A stretch of 47,469 nucleotides of DNA, from contig NZ_VWXX01000032.1 in NCBI RefSeq assembly GCF_008632335.1, positions 1-47,469 of the forward strand, written 5' to 3'. Below are positions 1 through 7,418 of this stretch, in pieces. The notes under the pieces are model-generated. The model worked only from the letters and a program-made list of their open reading frames with translations, was not told the origin of the DNA and did not search any database. The stretch comes from Thiohalocapsa marina (lineage in GTDB: Bacteria; Pseudomonadota; Gammaproteobacteria; Chromatiales; Chromatiaceae). The translations under genes were made by a program, and so were the position numbers. Each line of letters begins with the position of its first letter. Positions within the stretch are counted from its first letter, which is position 1.

Positions 1-40
1 CAACGAACGTGATCGGCTGTTCTTTGCTACGCTCTGTCAT
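1..40 (-). CDS. 5' end of an unidentified gene leaving the window
   Basis: An ATG on the minus strand at 40 opens a frame that stays open to the window edge, giving only 13 residues (MTERSKEQPITFV). A GGAG Shine-Dalgarno-like run lies about 8 bases upstream of the ATG, which is the main support. Too little is visible to assign a family. It would be divergent from the YdhR-like gene, with about 260 bases between them in which I recognise nothing definite. Confidence 0.35.
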   Translation of the reverse strand, partial: MTERSKEQPITFV

Positions 41-301
41 TGGTCTGCTCCGCTACCTCGGTTGACGATGCTTCAAGTCCATCGCTCATTGTGCCCGCTC
101 TGGGCGCGTTGGAGGAGCGGGGCGGACCATTCCATTACCCTACCGGCCTGTCCACCCTCCCGGCTACCGGCCGGCGCGATGATCAAGGCCCCTCTTGCCA
201 ACTGGAGTATCCTCATGAGGCGTGATTCTCAAATTCCCCCGATATTAGCAATCCGTGATGCGATTGCACTGCATTGCAAATGGGTACAAGAGGACTGAAT
301 C

Positions 302-604
302 ATGACAACACTGCTGCAGATCGATTTTCCCTTTCAGGGGCCCTTTGGCGATGCCATGACGGCGCAACTGGCAGAACTGGCGGCCTCCATCGCCGAAGAG
401 CCCGGACTGATCTGGAAGATCTGGACCGAGAATGCGCAAGAACAGCAGGCCGGGGGTATCTATCTGTTCCAGGACCCAGCAAGCGCTCAGGCCTACCTTG
501 AAAAACATACCGCACGACTGAACGGGCTAGGGGTCACACAGATCCGCGCGCGGCTGTTCGATGTCAACCTGCCGCTATCGAAGGACACAAATGCCCCCCT
601 GTGA
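302..604 (+). CDS. ydhR: YdhR-like small monooxygenase-fold protein
   Basis: A 100-residue protein that aligns by eye over its whole length with E. coli YdhR (about 101 residues). Shared stretches include the N-terminal TLLQ..F.F.GPFGDAM segment, [29 protein letters not shown] and the FDVN.PLS tail. YdhR proteins are small dimeric alpha/beta-barrel (ABM-like) cytoplasmic proteins, proposed to be monooxygenases acting on aromatic or quinone-like compounds; the substrate is not established. An AGAGGAC ribosome-binding site precedes the ATG by about 7 bases. The next gene downstream, 87 bases away on the same strand, is a flavin ene-reductase, so the pair may act on electrophilic or quinone stress. 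The family call is firm, the function is not. Confidence 0.9.
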   Translation: MTTLLQIDFPFQGPFGDAMTAQLAELAASIAEEPGLIWKIWTENAQEQQAGGIYLFQDPASAQAYLEKHTARLNGLGVTQIRARLFDVNLPLSKDTNAPL

Positions 605-615
605 AGCGGCATATG

Positions 616-634
616 GCCGGGCGTTGCGCCCGGC
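616..634 (+). terminator. GC-rich hairpin after ydhR
   Basis: A perfect 8-bp stem (GCCGGGCG / CGCCCGGC) with a 3-base loop begins 12 bases after the ydhR stop. No T-run follows, so it is either a weak attenuator or an mRNA 3'-end stabiliser rather than a classic intrinsic terminator. Confidence 0.4.
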
Positions 635-691
635 AAGCGTCTCCCTTGGCATACAGTATCTGCCTCATAGACACAAGAAAGGTCATTCACC

Positions 692-1810
692 ATGTCCCAC
701 ACACCAGCATCAGACCCCATGTTTTCACCCCTCCAGGTGGGCGAGCTGAGCCTGCCGAACCGTATCGTGCTGGCGCCGCTGACCCGTTCCCGCGCCGCCC
801 AGCCCGGCGACGTGCCGACGCCGATGATGGCTGAATACTATGCCCAGCGCGCCAGCGCCGGGCTGATCATCTCCGAGGCCACCAACATCTCCCCCATCGC
901 CAAGGGCTATGCCCTGACGCCCGGCATATTCACCGATGCGCAGATCGCCGGCTGGCGTCTGGTCACAGATGCCGTGCACGCCGCTGGTGGCCGTATCCTG
1001 CTGCAGCTCTGGCACTGCGGGCGCATGTCGCATGAATCGCTGCATCCGGGGCAGCCGCCCGCGGCGCCATCGGCCGTGGAGTGCGACGACTGCGCGGTCT
1101 TTCTGGTCGACGCCGAGGGTCGGGGCGACAAGGCGCCGGTCTCGCCGCCGCGCGCCATGACCCTCGACGAGATCCGCGCCACCGTCGCCGATTATGCGAC
1201 CGCCGCCCGCAATGCCATGGCGGCCGGCTTCGACGGTGTCGAGGTGCATGGCGCCAACGGCTACTTGCTGCATCAGTTCCTGGCCAGCAACACCAACTGT
1301 CGTGATGACGCCTATGGTGGTGACTTGGCCGGCCGCTGTCGTCTGCTGTTCGAGGTCATGGACGCCGTGCTCGGCGAGGTGCCCGCCGGCCGCGTCGGCG
1401 TGAGGCTGTCACCGCTGTTCAGCCTCAACGGCATGGCCGATGCGGATCCGGCCGAGACCCACGGCCATGTGGCGGCTCATCTGAACAGCCTCGGTATCGC
1501 CTATCTGCATGTGGCCGACACCGACGTGATGGCAGGCGCCGCGCCCCAGATGGACCGTATGCTGCCCTTCATTCGCCCCAATTTCACCGGCGTGCGCATG
1601 CTGAACGGCGCCTACGACCCCGAGCGCGCCCGCGCGGCCATCGCCGCCGGCGACGCCGACCTCATCGCCTTTGGCCGACTCTATCTCGCCAACCCGGACC
1701 TGCCCGAGCGCATCGCCGCCGGCGGACCCTACAACACCCCGGATCCCGCCACCTTCTATGGCGGCGGCGCCGAAGGCTACACCAACTATCCGACCCTGGC
1801 CGAGGCATAA
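692..1810 (+). CDS. nemA: NemA-type ene-reductase (Old Yellow Enzyme)
   Basis: A 372-residue FMN-dependent alkene reductase of the OYE/NemA class, close to the family's usual 360-370 residues. It starts with the typical (F)SPLQVGELSLPNRIVLAPLTRSRA core and carries AEYYAQRASAGLIISEATNISP. The substrate-binding pair H186 and N189 lies in VEVHGANGYLLHQF, and the C-terminal phosphate-binding part includes DLIAFGRLYLANPDLP. Such cytoplasmic enzymes use NAD(P)H to reduce activated C=C bonds (N-ethylmaleimide, enones) and nitro compounds. In E. coli nemA is controlled by the electrophile-sensing repressor NemR; no nemR is seen here. An AAAGG ribosome-binding site precedes the ATG. The substrate cannot be predicted from sequence alone. 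Confidence 0.93.
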   Translation: MSHTPASDPMFSPLQVGELSLPNRIVLAPLTRSRAAQPGDVPTPMMAEYYAQRASAGLIISEATNISPIAKGYALTPGIFTDAQIAGWRLVTDAVHAAGGRILLQLWHCGRMSHESLHPGQPPAAPSAVECDDCAVFLVDAEGRGDKAPVSPPRAMTLDEIRATVADYATAARNAMAAGFDGVEVHGANGYLLHQFLASNTNCRDDAYGGDLAGRCRLLFEVMDAVLGEVPAGRVGVRLSPLFSLNGMADADPAETHGHVAAHLNSLGIAYLHVADTDVMAGAAPQMDRMLPFIRPNFTGVRMLNGAYDPERARAAIAAGDADLIAFGRLYLANPDLPERIAAGGPYNTPDPATFYGGGAEGYTNYPTLAEA

Positions 1811-1849
1811 AATCCCGTTCATTACGCCGGAGAAGCACACCGAACGACC

Positions 1850-2287
1850 TCAAAGGGTAATGCCGACGCCCTGTACCAGGGCCAGGACCATGGCGTAGCG
1901 GATGCCCTTGCCGGCGGCGGTCAGGATGAGGAAGACAGCGAAGCGCACGCGCATGAAGCCGGCGATGAAGGTCAGCGCGTCGCCGACCACCGGTGCCCAG
2001 GCCAGCAGGAGGGACCAGACCCCGTAGCGCTGGAACCAGCGCTGGGCCGGACCCAGGGTGCCGGGCTTGAAGGGGAACCAGCGCCGGTGCTGGAAGTGCA
2101 GCAGGTAGCGGCCCAGCATCCAGTTCACCGCCGCTCCCAGGGTGTTGCCCGCCGTGGCCCAGGCCCAGAGCCACAGGGGGTCGTGACCGGCGGCGAGGAG
2201 GCCGGCGAACAGGACCTCGGAGTAGGCAGGCAGGAGGGTGGCCGCGAGGAAGGCCACCGCGAACAGGCCAAGATAGCTTTCTACCAC
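1850..2287 (-). CDS. yqaA: YqaA-like inner-membrane protein (DedA/SNARE-associated type)
   Basis: A 145-residue polytopic membrane protein matching the YqaA family, a short branch of the DedA/SNARE-associated superfamily. Visible features are YLGLFAVAFLAATLLPAYSEV at the N terminus, GHDPLWLWAWATAGNTLGAAVNWMLGRYL in the middle, and W.L.LAWAPVVGDALTFIAGFMRVRFAVF near the end, giving about four membrane segments. The start is GTG at 2287, preceded by a GAGG ribosome-binding site. DedA-family proteins are implicated in lipid flipping and membrane homeostasis; YqaA itself is uncharacterised. A small frame ends 7 bases upstream and may be translationally coupled. It is convergent with nemA, about 40 bases away. 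Confidence 0.85.
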   Translation of the reverse strand: MVESYLGLFAVAFLAATLLPAYSEVLFAGLLAAGHDPLWLWAWATAGNTLGAAVNWMLGRYLLHFQHRRWFPFKPGTLGPAQRWFQRYGVWSLLLAWAPVVGDALTFIAGFMRVRFAVFLILTAAGKGIRYAMVLALVQGVGITL

Positions 2288-2294
2288 GGTGCCC

Positions 2295-2492
2295 TCAGGT
2301 CCGCGGCCCGGCGGCCGTCGCGAGGGTGTGGAACAGGCGGCGCTGCATCGCGCCTTCCAGATACGCAGTGACGCTGTCCGCCAGTGTCTCCAGCTTGAGG
2401 GCGCCGAGCTCCAGTTCCACGCCGCCGGCGCAGTCGCCGGTTGTTGGTGCGCCTGGCGGGGGCAAGGGTAGCCTGTGCTCTGTTGCGATCAT
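2295..2492 (-). CDS. possible 65-residue protein coupled to yqaA
   Basis: A frame of 65 residues (from an ATG at 2492) whose TGA lies 7 bases before the GTG of yqaA, with the yqaA ribosome-binding site overlapping its end, as in translationally coupled genes. The C-terminal half (ELELGALKLETLADSVTAYL) looks like a soluble amphipathic helix pair. The N-terminal third is Pro-rich and could be non-coding. I recognise no family. The ATG has no strong Shine-Dalgarno sequence. It may be real or chance in GC-rich DNA. Confidence 0.35.
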   Translation of the reverse strand: MIATEHRLPLPPPGAPTTGDCAGGVELELGALKLETLADSVTAYLEGAMQRRLFHTLATAAGPRT

Positions 2493-2596
2493 GGGCCAAT
2501 GGTGTCGCGGAGGTGGCCTGCGTCCGGTGGGGTAGTGTCAAAGACATCACGGTCACGACGCAAGGGGGTGGTGCCGGCTGCAGGGTGGCGATTCAT

Positions 2597-2630
2597 GCCC
2601 TGACGCAGGCCCTGACGCAGGCCCTGAAGC
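2597..2630 (+). repeat. short 12-bp tandem repeat upstream of the spermidine-synthase-like gene
   Basis: The unit GCCCTGACGCAG occurs twice in perfect tandem (2597-2608, 2609-2620) followed by a partial copy. It lies about 45 bases upstream of the next gene and does not code for anything recognised. Confidence 0.7.
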
Positions 2631-2672
2631 GCGTCCATGCCTGTATGATGGTGCCTTGACGCCAGCAGGTGC

Positions 2673-4301
2673 ATGCAACAGGACTCTCCCGCGATGTCGG
2701 ACCAGGTTTCAGATCAGCTGTCGGGCCAGAGGTCGGGCCAGAGGTCGGGCCAGAGGTCGGGCCAGAGGTCGGGCCAGAGGTCGGGCCATCAGGCCAGATG
2801 GCGGCTGTTCGGCTACGGCGCCACCGTCTTTCTCAGCTCGGCATTGTTGCTGGTGCTCGAGATCGTCGCCGGACGACTCGCCGCGCCCTATGTGGGCGTC
2901 TCCTTGTACACCTGGACCTCGATCATCGGCGTGATCCTTGCCGGCCTGTCCCTGGGCAACTGGCTCGGCGGCCACTGGGCGGATCGCGGTGGCAACGGGC
3001 GCAGCGTCGGGCTGGTGTTGCTGCTCGCCGGGGTCTATGGCCTGTTGAGCCTGCTGCTGCTCGATCCCCTCGGGGCGGCGTTGCAGCAAGGCGGCATCAG
3101 CCTGCTGAGCGCGAGCTTCGGCTTCGCGGCCGCGCTGTTCTTCATCCCGGCGGCGCTGATCGGTGTCGTGACCCCGCTGTTGACCACCCTGGCGCTGCGC
3201 CTGGACAGCCGCGCCGGGCATGTGGTCGGGCGCATGCATGCGCTGGCCGCGGTTGGCAGCATCCTCGGCACCTTCGCGGCCGGCTGGGTGCTGGTGCAGT
3301 GGCTTGGCTCGCGCACCGTGGTGCTGGTCTGCGCCCTGTTGCTGATCGCGCTGGCGCTGCCCTTCCTGCGCGGGCTGCGGCGGGCGTTCTGGTTGCCGAT
3401 CGGCCTGCTGGTGCTGCTGAGCGGCGGGCTGGGGCTGCGCGCCGCGCTGGCCGGCAGCTGCGACCGCGAGAGCAGCTACTTCTGCCTGCGGGTCGTGGAT
3501 CAGAGCACCCTGGCGCCCTTCGGCGAGGCGCGCGGCCTGGTGCTGGATCATCTGCTGCACGGGATCAATCATCGCCAGGACCCGGCGCTGCTGATTGCCC
3601 CCTATGTGCACGCGATCGACGAGCTGGCCTACGCCCATTTCGGCCCGGACTACGACGATGGCTTGCGCTGGTTCTTCGCCGGCGGCGGTGCCTACAGTCA
3701 ACCGCGGGCGCTCACCGCCCTGAGTCCGCGCGCCGAGATCGTCGTCGCCGAGCTCGACCCCCAGGTGACCCTGCTGGCGACGGAATCGCTGTTCCTGCGG
3801 CCGGAGTCCATGGAGATCATCCACCGCGATGCGCGCCTCGCCCTGCACGCGCAGCCGGCGGGGCGCTTCGATGTGATCGTGGGCGATGTCTTCCACGATG
3901 TCGCCATCCCGCCGCACCTGGTGACCCGTGAGTTCGCGGCCCTGGTGCGCGAGCGACTGACTCCCGACGGCCTCTACCTGATGAACGTGGTCGACAGCTT
4001 TCCGGACCCGCGCCTGATCAAGGCCATCACCCGGACACTGCAGACCGCGTTCGCCCAGGTGGACCTGTGGATGCAGGGGGTGCCGGAGCATCCGCGGGTG
4101 ACCTTCGTGATCAGCGCCACCAACGGCGAGCAATTGCCGAAGACCGTGCAGTCTCGCACGGGTCCGGCCCGGCGCTGGACCCGCATGACCGAGGACATCC
4201 TTGCCTTCGGCACCCCGCCCGCGGCTTTGCCGGTGCTGACCGATGACTACGCACCGGTTGAGCGCCTGATTGCCGACCTGCTGATCGGCAACAGCCACTG
4301 A
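2673..4301 (+). CDS. membrane-fused spermidine synthase-like protein
   Basis: A 542-residue protein with a hydrophobic N-terminal half of about seven or eight membrane segments (roughly residues 48-260) and a C-terminal Rossmann-type half (roughly 290-530) resembling polyamine aminopropyltransferases. Segments such as LLLVLEIVAGRLAAPYVGVS and SIIGVILAGLSLGNWLGGHWADR are characteristic of fused MFS/spermidine-synthase proteins. The C-terminal half has FFAGGGAYSQPRAL, VAELDP, a FDVIVGDVFHD aspartate motif and LTDDYAPVERL, all family hallmarks. The aminopropyl donor and acceptor cannot be told from sequence, and many such fusions are not proven polyamine synthases. The N-terminal cytoplasmic tail carries five SGQR repeats made by a 12-bp minisatellite. 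A second possible start is the ATG at 2694. Confidence 0.85.
   Translation: MQQDSPAMSDQVSDQLSGQRSGQRSGQRSGQRSGQRSGHQARWRLFGYGATVFLSSALLLVLEIVAGRLAAPYVGVSLYTWTSIIGVILAGLSLGNWLGGHWADRGGNGRSVGLVLLLAGVYGLLSLLLLDPLGAALQQGGISLLSASFGFAAALFFIPAALIGVVTPLLTTLALRLDSRAGHVVGRMHALAAVGSILGTFAAGWVLVQWLGSRTVVLVCALLLIALALPFLRGLRRAFWLPIGLLVLLSGGLGLRAALAGSCDRESSYFCLRVVDQSTLAPFGEARGLVLDHLLHGINHRQDPALLIAPYVHAIDELAYAHFGPDYDDGLRWFFAGGGAYSQPRALTALSPRAEIVVAELDPQVTLLATESLFLRPESMEIIHRDARLALHAQPAGRFDVIVGDVFHDVAIPPHLVTREFAALVRERLTPDGLYLMNVVDSFPDPRLIKAITRTLQTAFAQVDLWMQGVPEHPRVTFVISATNGEQLPKTVQSRTGPARRWTRMTEDILAFGTPPAALPVLTDDYAPVERLIADLLIGNSH
2721..2788 (+). repeat. in-frame 12-bp minisatellite encoding (SGQR)5
   Basis: Five perfect tandem copies of TCGGGCCAGAGG (2721-2780) plus a partial sixth encode Ser-Gly-Gln-Arg five times in the N-terminal tail of the spermidine-synthase-like protein. 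The unit is a multiple of three, so changes in copy number would keep the frame. Perfect identity between copies implies recent expansion or ongoing slippage. Confidence 0.97.
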
Positions 4302-4391
4302 CCCGGCGACGGCCACAGCCCGCGCCGCAGCGCCCTGAACGCGGGCGCCTTGCGCTGGTTGGGGGTCTGGTCTGGGTTACTGGGCGGAGCT

Positions 4392-6569
4392 TCAATCATC
4401 CCGTCGGCGATGGCCGGCGGCTGGTAGGCGTGCATCTTCGGCGCGTTGCTGCATCCATGCGAACAGCGCCTGCGCCGGCAGCGGTCTGGCGTAGAGGAAC
4501 CCCTGGGCCTCGTCGCAGCCCATGATGCGGAGCTGTTCCGCCAGGGAGACGGCTTCCACCCCCTCGGCGATGGTTCGCAGGTCGAGGCTGCGGGCCATCT
4601 GGATCATGGCCTGGACGATGGCGCGGGCCTGTTCGTCCTGGAGGATGTCGATGATGAACGAACGGTCGATCTTGAGCTTGTCGACCTTGAAATGCTTCAG
4701 ATACGCCAGGCTGGAGTAGCCGGTGCCGAAGTCGTCGATGGCCAGGCGGATGCCCCTGGCCTTCCAGCTCCTGACCGTTTGCTGCACCAGCGCTGCGTTC
4801 TGTAGCAGCAGGGACTCGGTCAGTTCCAGTTCCAGGCAGCCGGGGTCGAGGCCGTTGCCGGCAAGGGCATCGAAGACGTCCGTCATCAGCTCCGGATGGC
4901 GGAACTGCACCGCAGACAGATTCACCGCCATTGTCAGGTCCTTGAGTCCGGCGGCTTGCCAGGCTGCGGTCTGGCGGCAGGCCTCCCGCAGCACCCAGCG
5001 CCCCATGGGCACGATCAGCCCGCTCTCTTCCGCGGCGCCGATGAAGGCCCCGGGTACCATCAGTTCATCGCCCTGTTGCCGGCAGCGCAGCAGGGCCTCC
5101 ACACCCAGGACCTGTCCGCTGCGCAGGTCGACCTGGGGTTGGTAGTGCAGCTCCAGCCCGTCCTGTTCCAGCGCGGTCTGCAGGGCCTCGCGGGTGGCCA
5201 CGTACTGGTTCAGCGCCGCCCCCAGGCTGGGCTCGAACAGGCAGTAGCCATGCTGTCCGGACTCCTTGGCGGCACGCAGCGCCGTGTTGGCATTGCGCAT
5301 CAGGGTCTCGGCCTCGCGGCCGTCCCGGGGATAGACCGCTACGCCGACGGCGAAGTGGGGGGCGAGTTGTACGCTGCCCAGATCATAGGGCGCGACCAGA
5401 TGCGCCAGCAGCCGGTGGCAGACGGCGCTGGCCTGTGATGCTGCATTGGTGGCCGGCAAGTTGGCTACGATGACCATGAATTCGTCGCCGGACAGACGCC
5501 ACACATGATCCTCGCTCCGTAGCGTCTGCGTCAGACGCCGGGCCACGGCCTGCAGCAGGCGGTCGCCCACGGCATGGCCGTGGCTGTCGTTGACGTCCTT
5601 GAACTTCTCCAGGTCGAGTGACAGCACGGCGAGACCGGCACACTGACGACTGGCGGCGGCCAGCGCGTGCGCAAGCTGTTGCTGCCCCAGTACCCGGTTG
5701 GGCAGGGCGGTGAGGGTGTCGTGGTAGGCAAGGTAGTCGATGCGTTCGCGTGCGCGCTTTTGCTCGGTGAGGTCTTGCCAGACGTTGTGCAGCAGCTCCT
5801 TACCCTGGTGACGGATGCGCGTGACCAGCACCTGGGCGGGAAAGGACTGGCCATCGGCGCGCAGATGCTGCCACTCGAAGGTGCAGCTGCCCTGCGCCAG
5901 GGCGAGACGGGTCAACTCCGCTGCCTTCTCGGCAGAGGGGCGGCCGTCCGGCTGCACGGCCGGCGAGAGCTCGACGACTGAGCGGCCGAGCAGCTGCGCG
6001 GGGCTGTCCAGGCGCAGCATCCGCAGTGCGGCGCGGTTGGCGGCGCTGATGTGGCCGTCTTCGATCAGCAGCGTGGCCTGCTGGCTCTGCTCGAACAGGG
6101 TGCGAAAGCGGCTCTCGCTCTCCTGCAGTTGCCGTTCGATTTGCCGGCGCTCGGTGTTGTCGGCGCCGAAGACGGCGATCTGGATGACCCGACCCTGGTC
6201 ATCAAGGACCGGCTTGAGCGAGTGGACTAAGGTGCGGCCTTGTGACTCATCCTCGAACTGCAGCGATTGGCCCGTCTCCAGCACCTGTTCCACGGCCTTG
6301 CGACAGGGGCTGAGGGTTGACGCATCGAGCAGGTCGAACACATTGGTACCCAGCATCTCCGCGCGGGGCCGGCCCTTGCGCTCCGCCAAGGACTGGTTGA
6401 GGGCGAGAAGGGTACCGTCCGGGGCCATCAGGAAGGCCGCTTCCGGCAGGGCGTCGAGCAGCGCCTGCAGGGCCGGCTCGGGGCCGGTGCCGCCTGCCGA
6501 GGCCGAGGGCAGCGCAGGGGCTACCGAAGGCGGATCGGCGCCGGGCTTCGGCGTCGGCGCATTGGTCAT
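4392..6569 (-). CDS. PAS-PAS-GGDEF-EAL cyclic-di-GMP protein
   Basis: A 725-residue cytoplasmic signalling protein with no membrane segment. An Ala/Pro-rich N terminus leads to PAS domains at about 30-145 and 150-270, then GGDEF (about 280-445) and EAL (about 455-710). The active-site loop of the cyclase is SGDEF (residues 360-364), so its first Gly is Ser, a substitution that can still be compatible with activity. The phosphodiesterase domain looks intact: the EAL signature (491-493) continues as LLR, and the DDFGTGYSSL motif and the K(L)KID.SF segment are present. I infer a c-di-GMP phosphodiesterase, possibly bifunctional, tuned by a ligand of the PAS domains. It starts 7 bases after the methyltransferase gene on the same strand, so the two are probably co-transcribed. 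Confidence 0.93.
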   Translation of the reverse strand: MTNAPTPKPGADPPSVAPALPSASAGGTGPEPALQALLDALPEAAFLMAPDGTLLALNQSLAERKGRPRAEMLGTNVFDLLDASTLSPCRKAVEQVLETGQSLQFEDESQGRTLVHSLKPVLDDQGRVIQIAVFGADNTERRQIERQLQESESRFRTLFEQSQQATLLIEDGHISAANRAALRMLRLDSPAQLLGRSVVELSPAVQPDGRPSAEKAAELTRLALAQGSCTFEWQHLRADGQSFPAQVLVTRIRHQGKELLHNVWQDLTEQKRARERIDYLAYHDTLTALPNRVLGQQQLAHALAAASRQCAGLAVLSLDLEKFKDVNDSHGHAVGDRLLQAVARRLTQTLRSEDHVWRLSGDEFMVIVANLPATNAASQASAVCHRLLAHLVAPYDLGSVQLAPHFAVGVAVYPRDGREAETLMRNANTALRAAKESGQHGYCLFEPSLGAALNQYVATREALQTALEQDGLELHYQPQVDLRSGQVLGVEALLRCRQQGDELMVPGAFIGAAEESGLIVPMGRWVLREACRQTAAWQAAGLKDLTMAVNLSAVQFRHPELMTDVFDALAGNGLDPGCLELELTESLLLQNAALVQQTVRSWKARGIRLAIDDFGTGYSSLAYLKHFKVDKLKIDRSFIIDILQDEQARAIVQAMIQMARSLDLRTIAEGVEAVSLAEQLRIMGCDEAQGFLYARPLPAQALFAWMQQRAEDARLPAAGHRRRDD

Positions 6570-6576
6570 GCACGGC

Positions 6577-7173
6577 TCACAGCGGCTTGCGCGCCACGAG
6601 GTCGATCAGCGCCGCCGGCCCTGCATGGCCGACGCCCTCCTGCAGGGTCTGCTCATAGGACTCCAGCCGCAGGATCTCCAGGTCGGCGAAGGCCTCCTGC
6701 AACAGCTCCGGCGTGTAGAGCAGTTCGGCGCAGGGCGGACCGCCGGTACCGTAGGCCAGCTGGGCCGGCGTGAAACCGTGCAACAGCAGCAGGCCGCCCG
6801 GCGCCAGTGTCTGCTGCATGCCGGCGAAAATGGCGCTGCGCAGGGCCGGCTCGGCGAACTGGATGAAGATGGCCGTCACCAGGTCATAGGCCGCGGGCGC
6901 CCAGTGCCAGTGCTGCAGGTCGGAATGCCGGAAGTCGACCTGTACCGCGCGGTTCTCGGCCAGGGTGCGTGCCTTGGCCAAGGCGATCCGGGAACTGTCC
7001 ACGGCCGTGACCTGCAGCCCGCGCTCGGCCAGATAGACCGCATTGCGCCCCTCGCCCTCGGCAATGGCCAGCGCCCGCTGTCCTGGGTGCAGCCACTCGG
7101 ACTGCGCCACCAGGAACTGACTCGGCTCGGTGCCGTACAGATAGTCTTCGCGGTCGAAACGTTGGTCCCACAT
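6577..7173 (-). CDS. class I SAM-dependent methyltransferase (TehB-like)
   Basis: A 198-residue protein with a single Rossmann-fold methyltransferase domain. It opens with MWDQRF...YLYGTEPSQFL, common in TehB-like and thiopurine-like methyltransferases. The SAM-binding motif I reads ALAIAEGEGRNAVYLAERG, followed by VTAVDSS (motif II acidic residue). The later segment L.PGGLLLLHGF matches post-motif III. The substrate is unknown; relatives act on tellurite, thiols or small metabolites. It heads a likely two-gene unit with the downstream c-di-GMP protein (7-base gap) and is divergent from the persulfide reductase gene across 245 bases. Confidence 0.85.
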   Translation of the reverse strand: MWDQRFDREDYLYGTEPSQFLVAQSEWLHPGQRALAIAEGEGRNAVYLAERGLQVTAVDSSRIALAKARTLAENRAVQVDFRHSDLQHWHWAPAAYDLVTAIFIQFAEPALRSAIFAGMQQTLAPGGLLLLHGFTPAQLAYGTGGPPCAELLYTPELLQEAFADLEILRLESYEQTLQEGVGHAGPAALIDLVARKPL

Positions 7174-7418
7174 CGGCGGTCGTGCTCGCTGTTGAATTTT
7201 GCCATCCTGTTGAAAGCATACCGCCGATCGGCCATCGGCTGCATCCTTCGGCGCGCTTGACCCAGGTCAGCGAGATGCGGGGCAGTGTTGCGCAAGTTCA
7301 ATTCGCAGCGGCTTGCACAAGCACACACTGGGGGCTCGGGACAGCGCGCCGCCTGATCGCCGACTGTATCGCCGGCGGCCCGGTCCCCCGACCTTCAACC
7401 CGCAAGCAGGAGACTGTC

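Noticed and set aside
2721-2788. CRISPR-like direct repeats
   Set aside because: Repeats are 12 bp, perfectly tandem without spacers, and lie in frame within a coding region.
2709-4316. 535-codon open frame on the minus strand
   Set aside because: Antisense to the spermidine-synthase-like gene; Gln/Arg-rich shadow typical of high-GC DNA with no domain.
7182-7418. N-terminal extension of the reductase gene by 79 codons
   Set aside because: No homology, no ribosome-binding site at the early start, while 7419 has both.
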